From: NZWG01 sp964478995
GTDB lineage: Bacteria > Fidelibacterota > Marinisomatia > Marinisomatales > UBA1611
Direction of reading: 5' to 3'
NCBI GenBank assembly: GCA_964478995.1
Contig: CAYZJY010000089.1
Location: forward strand, 1-7,340
Length of the DNA stretch: 7,340 nt
Every line of letters begins with the position of its first letter. Position 1 is the stretch's first letter. Below are positions 6,412-7,340 of this stretch, piece after piece. The notes under the pieces were generated by a model, which saw nothing but the letters and a program-made list of their open reading frames with translations, was not told the DNA's origin and ran no database searches. The translations under genes and the position numbers were made by a program.

Positions 6412-6645
6412 ATGTCCACATTCAATAAAGTTAAAGAAGTAATAATCGATAAACTTGGCGTGGAAGAGGATACGATCAAGTCTGAAGCACACTTTGTAAA
6501 TGATCTTGGTGCTGATTCACTTGATACAGTAGAATTGATTATGGAATTCGAAGAGGAATTCAATATTGAGATTCCAGATGAAGATGCTGAGAATATCACA
6601 ACTGTAGGGTCAGCAGTTGATTACATAGAGAAGGTGAAATCTTAG
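6412..6645 (+). CDS. acpP: Acyl carrier protein
   Basis: A 77-residue, strongly acidic protein of normal ACP length. It carries growing acyl chains on a 4'-phosphopantetheine attached to Ser36 in the motif GADSLDTVELIMEFEEEF (33-50). Helices I-IV are in the expected places, with the acidic helix II after Ser36 forming the docking face for FabD, FabG, FabH and FabF. An AAGGAG Shine-Dalgarno (6401-6406), the best in this window, lies five bases before the ATG, which agrees with the high expression expected of ACP. fabG ends 13 bases upstream and fabF begins 9 bases downstream. Confidence 0.97.
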   Translation: MSTFNKVKEVIIDKLGVEEDTIKSEAHFVNDLGADSLDTVELIMEFEEEFNIEIPDEDAENITTVGSAVDYIEKVKS

Positions 6646-6654
6646 ACAAAAGAC

Positions 6655-7340
6655 ATGCCGCGAGAAAAAATTGTCATAACAGGTATAGGTGCTGTCGCAC
6701 CAAATGGAAATAATGTAGACGAATATTGGTCAAATCTAACTTTAGGTGTGAGCGGAATTGGTCCCATAACTTATTTTGACTCATCTAATCATAGAGTAAA
6801 GATTGCTGGTGAGTTAAATAATTTTTCACCAGAATCAATACTCGACCCAAAAGAAATAAGAAAACTTGATCCTTTTTCTGTTTATGCATTAGTTGCCACA
6901 CATGAGGCAATGTCAATGTCTGGACTGGATTCTGAGTCCTGTAATCCTGATAGGATTGGTGTTACGATAGGAACAGGTGTTGGAGGCATTCAAACATTAG
7001 AAGAACAAAAAAGAGTTATCGATCAAAAAGGTGCACGAAGGGTATCACCTCAATTTGTACCTAAAATGATAGCAAATATCGCTGGTGGTCATTTATCAAT
7101 GCATTGGAATCTTAAGGGCCCCAACCAGACTATAACCTCTGCCTGTGCATCAGCGACAGATGCAATTGGAATGGCAATGAGATTGATTATTTCAGGCGAT
7201 GCAGATGCGATGATAACAGGTGGTACTGAGGCTAGCGTTACGGCTCTAACAATTGCAGGTTTTGCAAATATGAGAGCACTCTCTCAAAATAATGATAATC
7301 CTGAAAGAGCAAGCAGACCATTTGATAAAGATAGAGATGG
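6655..7340 (+). CDS. fabF: Beta-ketoacyl-ACP synthase II, N-terminal part
   Basis: An open frame of 228 complete codons running off the window end; a full FabF is about 410 residues, so a little over half is seen. It elongates acyl-ACP by decarboxylative condensation with malonyl-ACP. The N-terminus PREKIVITGIGAVAPNG is typical, as are GTGVGGIQTLEEQ (106-118) and the nucleophile Cys164 in TSACASATDAIG. RPFDKDRDG at the cut end is the conserved segment preceding the second half; the two catalytic histidines would lie beyond the window. Its place right after acpP favours FabF over FabB. No Shine-Dalgarno is visible before the ATG, only 9 bases after the acpP stop, so re-initiation or coupling with acpP is likely. 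Confidence 0.95.
   Translation, partial: MPREKIVITGIGAVAPNGNNVDEYWSNLTLGVSGIGPITYFDSSNHRVKIAGELNNFSPESILDPKEIRKLDPFSVYALVATHEAMSMSGLDSESCNPDRIGVTIGTGVGGIQTLEEQKRVIDQKGARRVSPQFVPKMIANIAGGHLSMHWNLKGPNQTITSACASATDAIGMAMRLIISGDADAMITGGTEASVTALTIAGFANMRALSQNNDNPERASRPFDKDRD

Noticed and set aside
1..7340. A new defence, mobile or biosynthetic system
   Set aside because: Seven of the eleven genes have core metabolic or ribosomal identities with intact signature residues seen in this window, an eighth belongs to the ribosome-linked DUF177 family, and gene order matches the common rpmF-fab cluster. No integrase, transposase, repeat array or toxin-like gene is present.

Overview
The window is compact, AT-rich bacterial chromosome with every supported gene on the + strand. 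It is a housekeeping region: the end of a TCA-cycle gene, a nucleotide kinase, two envelope or hypothetical genes, then the conserved DUF177-rpmF-fab cluster that pairs a ribosomal protein with type II fatty acid synthesis. The envelope lipoprotein, the absence of GC-rich terminators, short gaps and patchy Shine-Dalgarno use fit a streamlined Gram-negative bacterium. A marine lineage of the FCB group, such as Neomarinimicrobiota (SAR406), is my guess; no marker here proves it.

Layout. Positions 1-305 hold the C-terminal 100 residues of succinyl-CoA ligase alpha (sucD), followed after 17 bases by nucleoside diphosphate kinase (ndk, 323-748). A probable lipoprotein follows (758-1654), with a PKD-like N-terminal domain, a charged linker and a C-terminal SPOR domain. 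Next is an unrecognised multi-pass membrane protein (1674-2879) with an extremely acidic tail. A 99-base gap (2880-2978) holds a weak promoter candidate and an 18-base perfect palindrome almost touching the next start codon. Then come DUF177/YceD (2979-3500) and rpmF (3501-3677) with no gap between them. A 75-base gap (3678-3752) contains a consensus -10 hexamer. The tightly packed run fabH, fabD, fabG, acpP, fabF (3753-7340, fabF cut by the window end) closes the window.

How the genes work together. FabD makes malonyl-ACP from malonyl-CoA and the acyl carrier protein AcpP. FabH condenses an acyl-CoA primer with malonyl-ACP, FabF extends the chain, and FabG performs the first reduction of each cycle. 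The dehydratase and enoyl reductase are not in view. plsX, which usually lies between rpmF and fabH in this cluster, is absent. fabH/fabD and fabD/fabG overlap, implying translational coupling.

I found no mobile element, CRISPR array, RNA gene or defence system, and no convincing new biological system. The most useful leads are the palindrome before the DUF177 gene, the missing plsX, and the two poorly characterised envelope genes.
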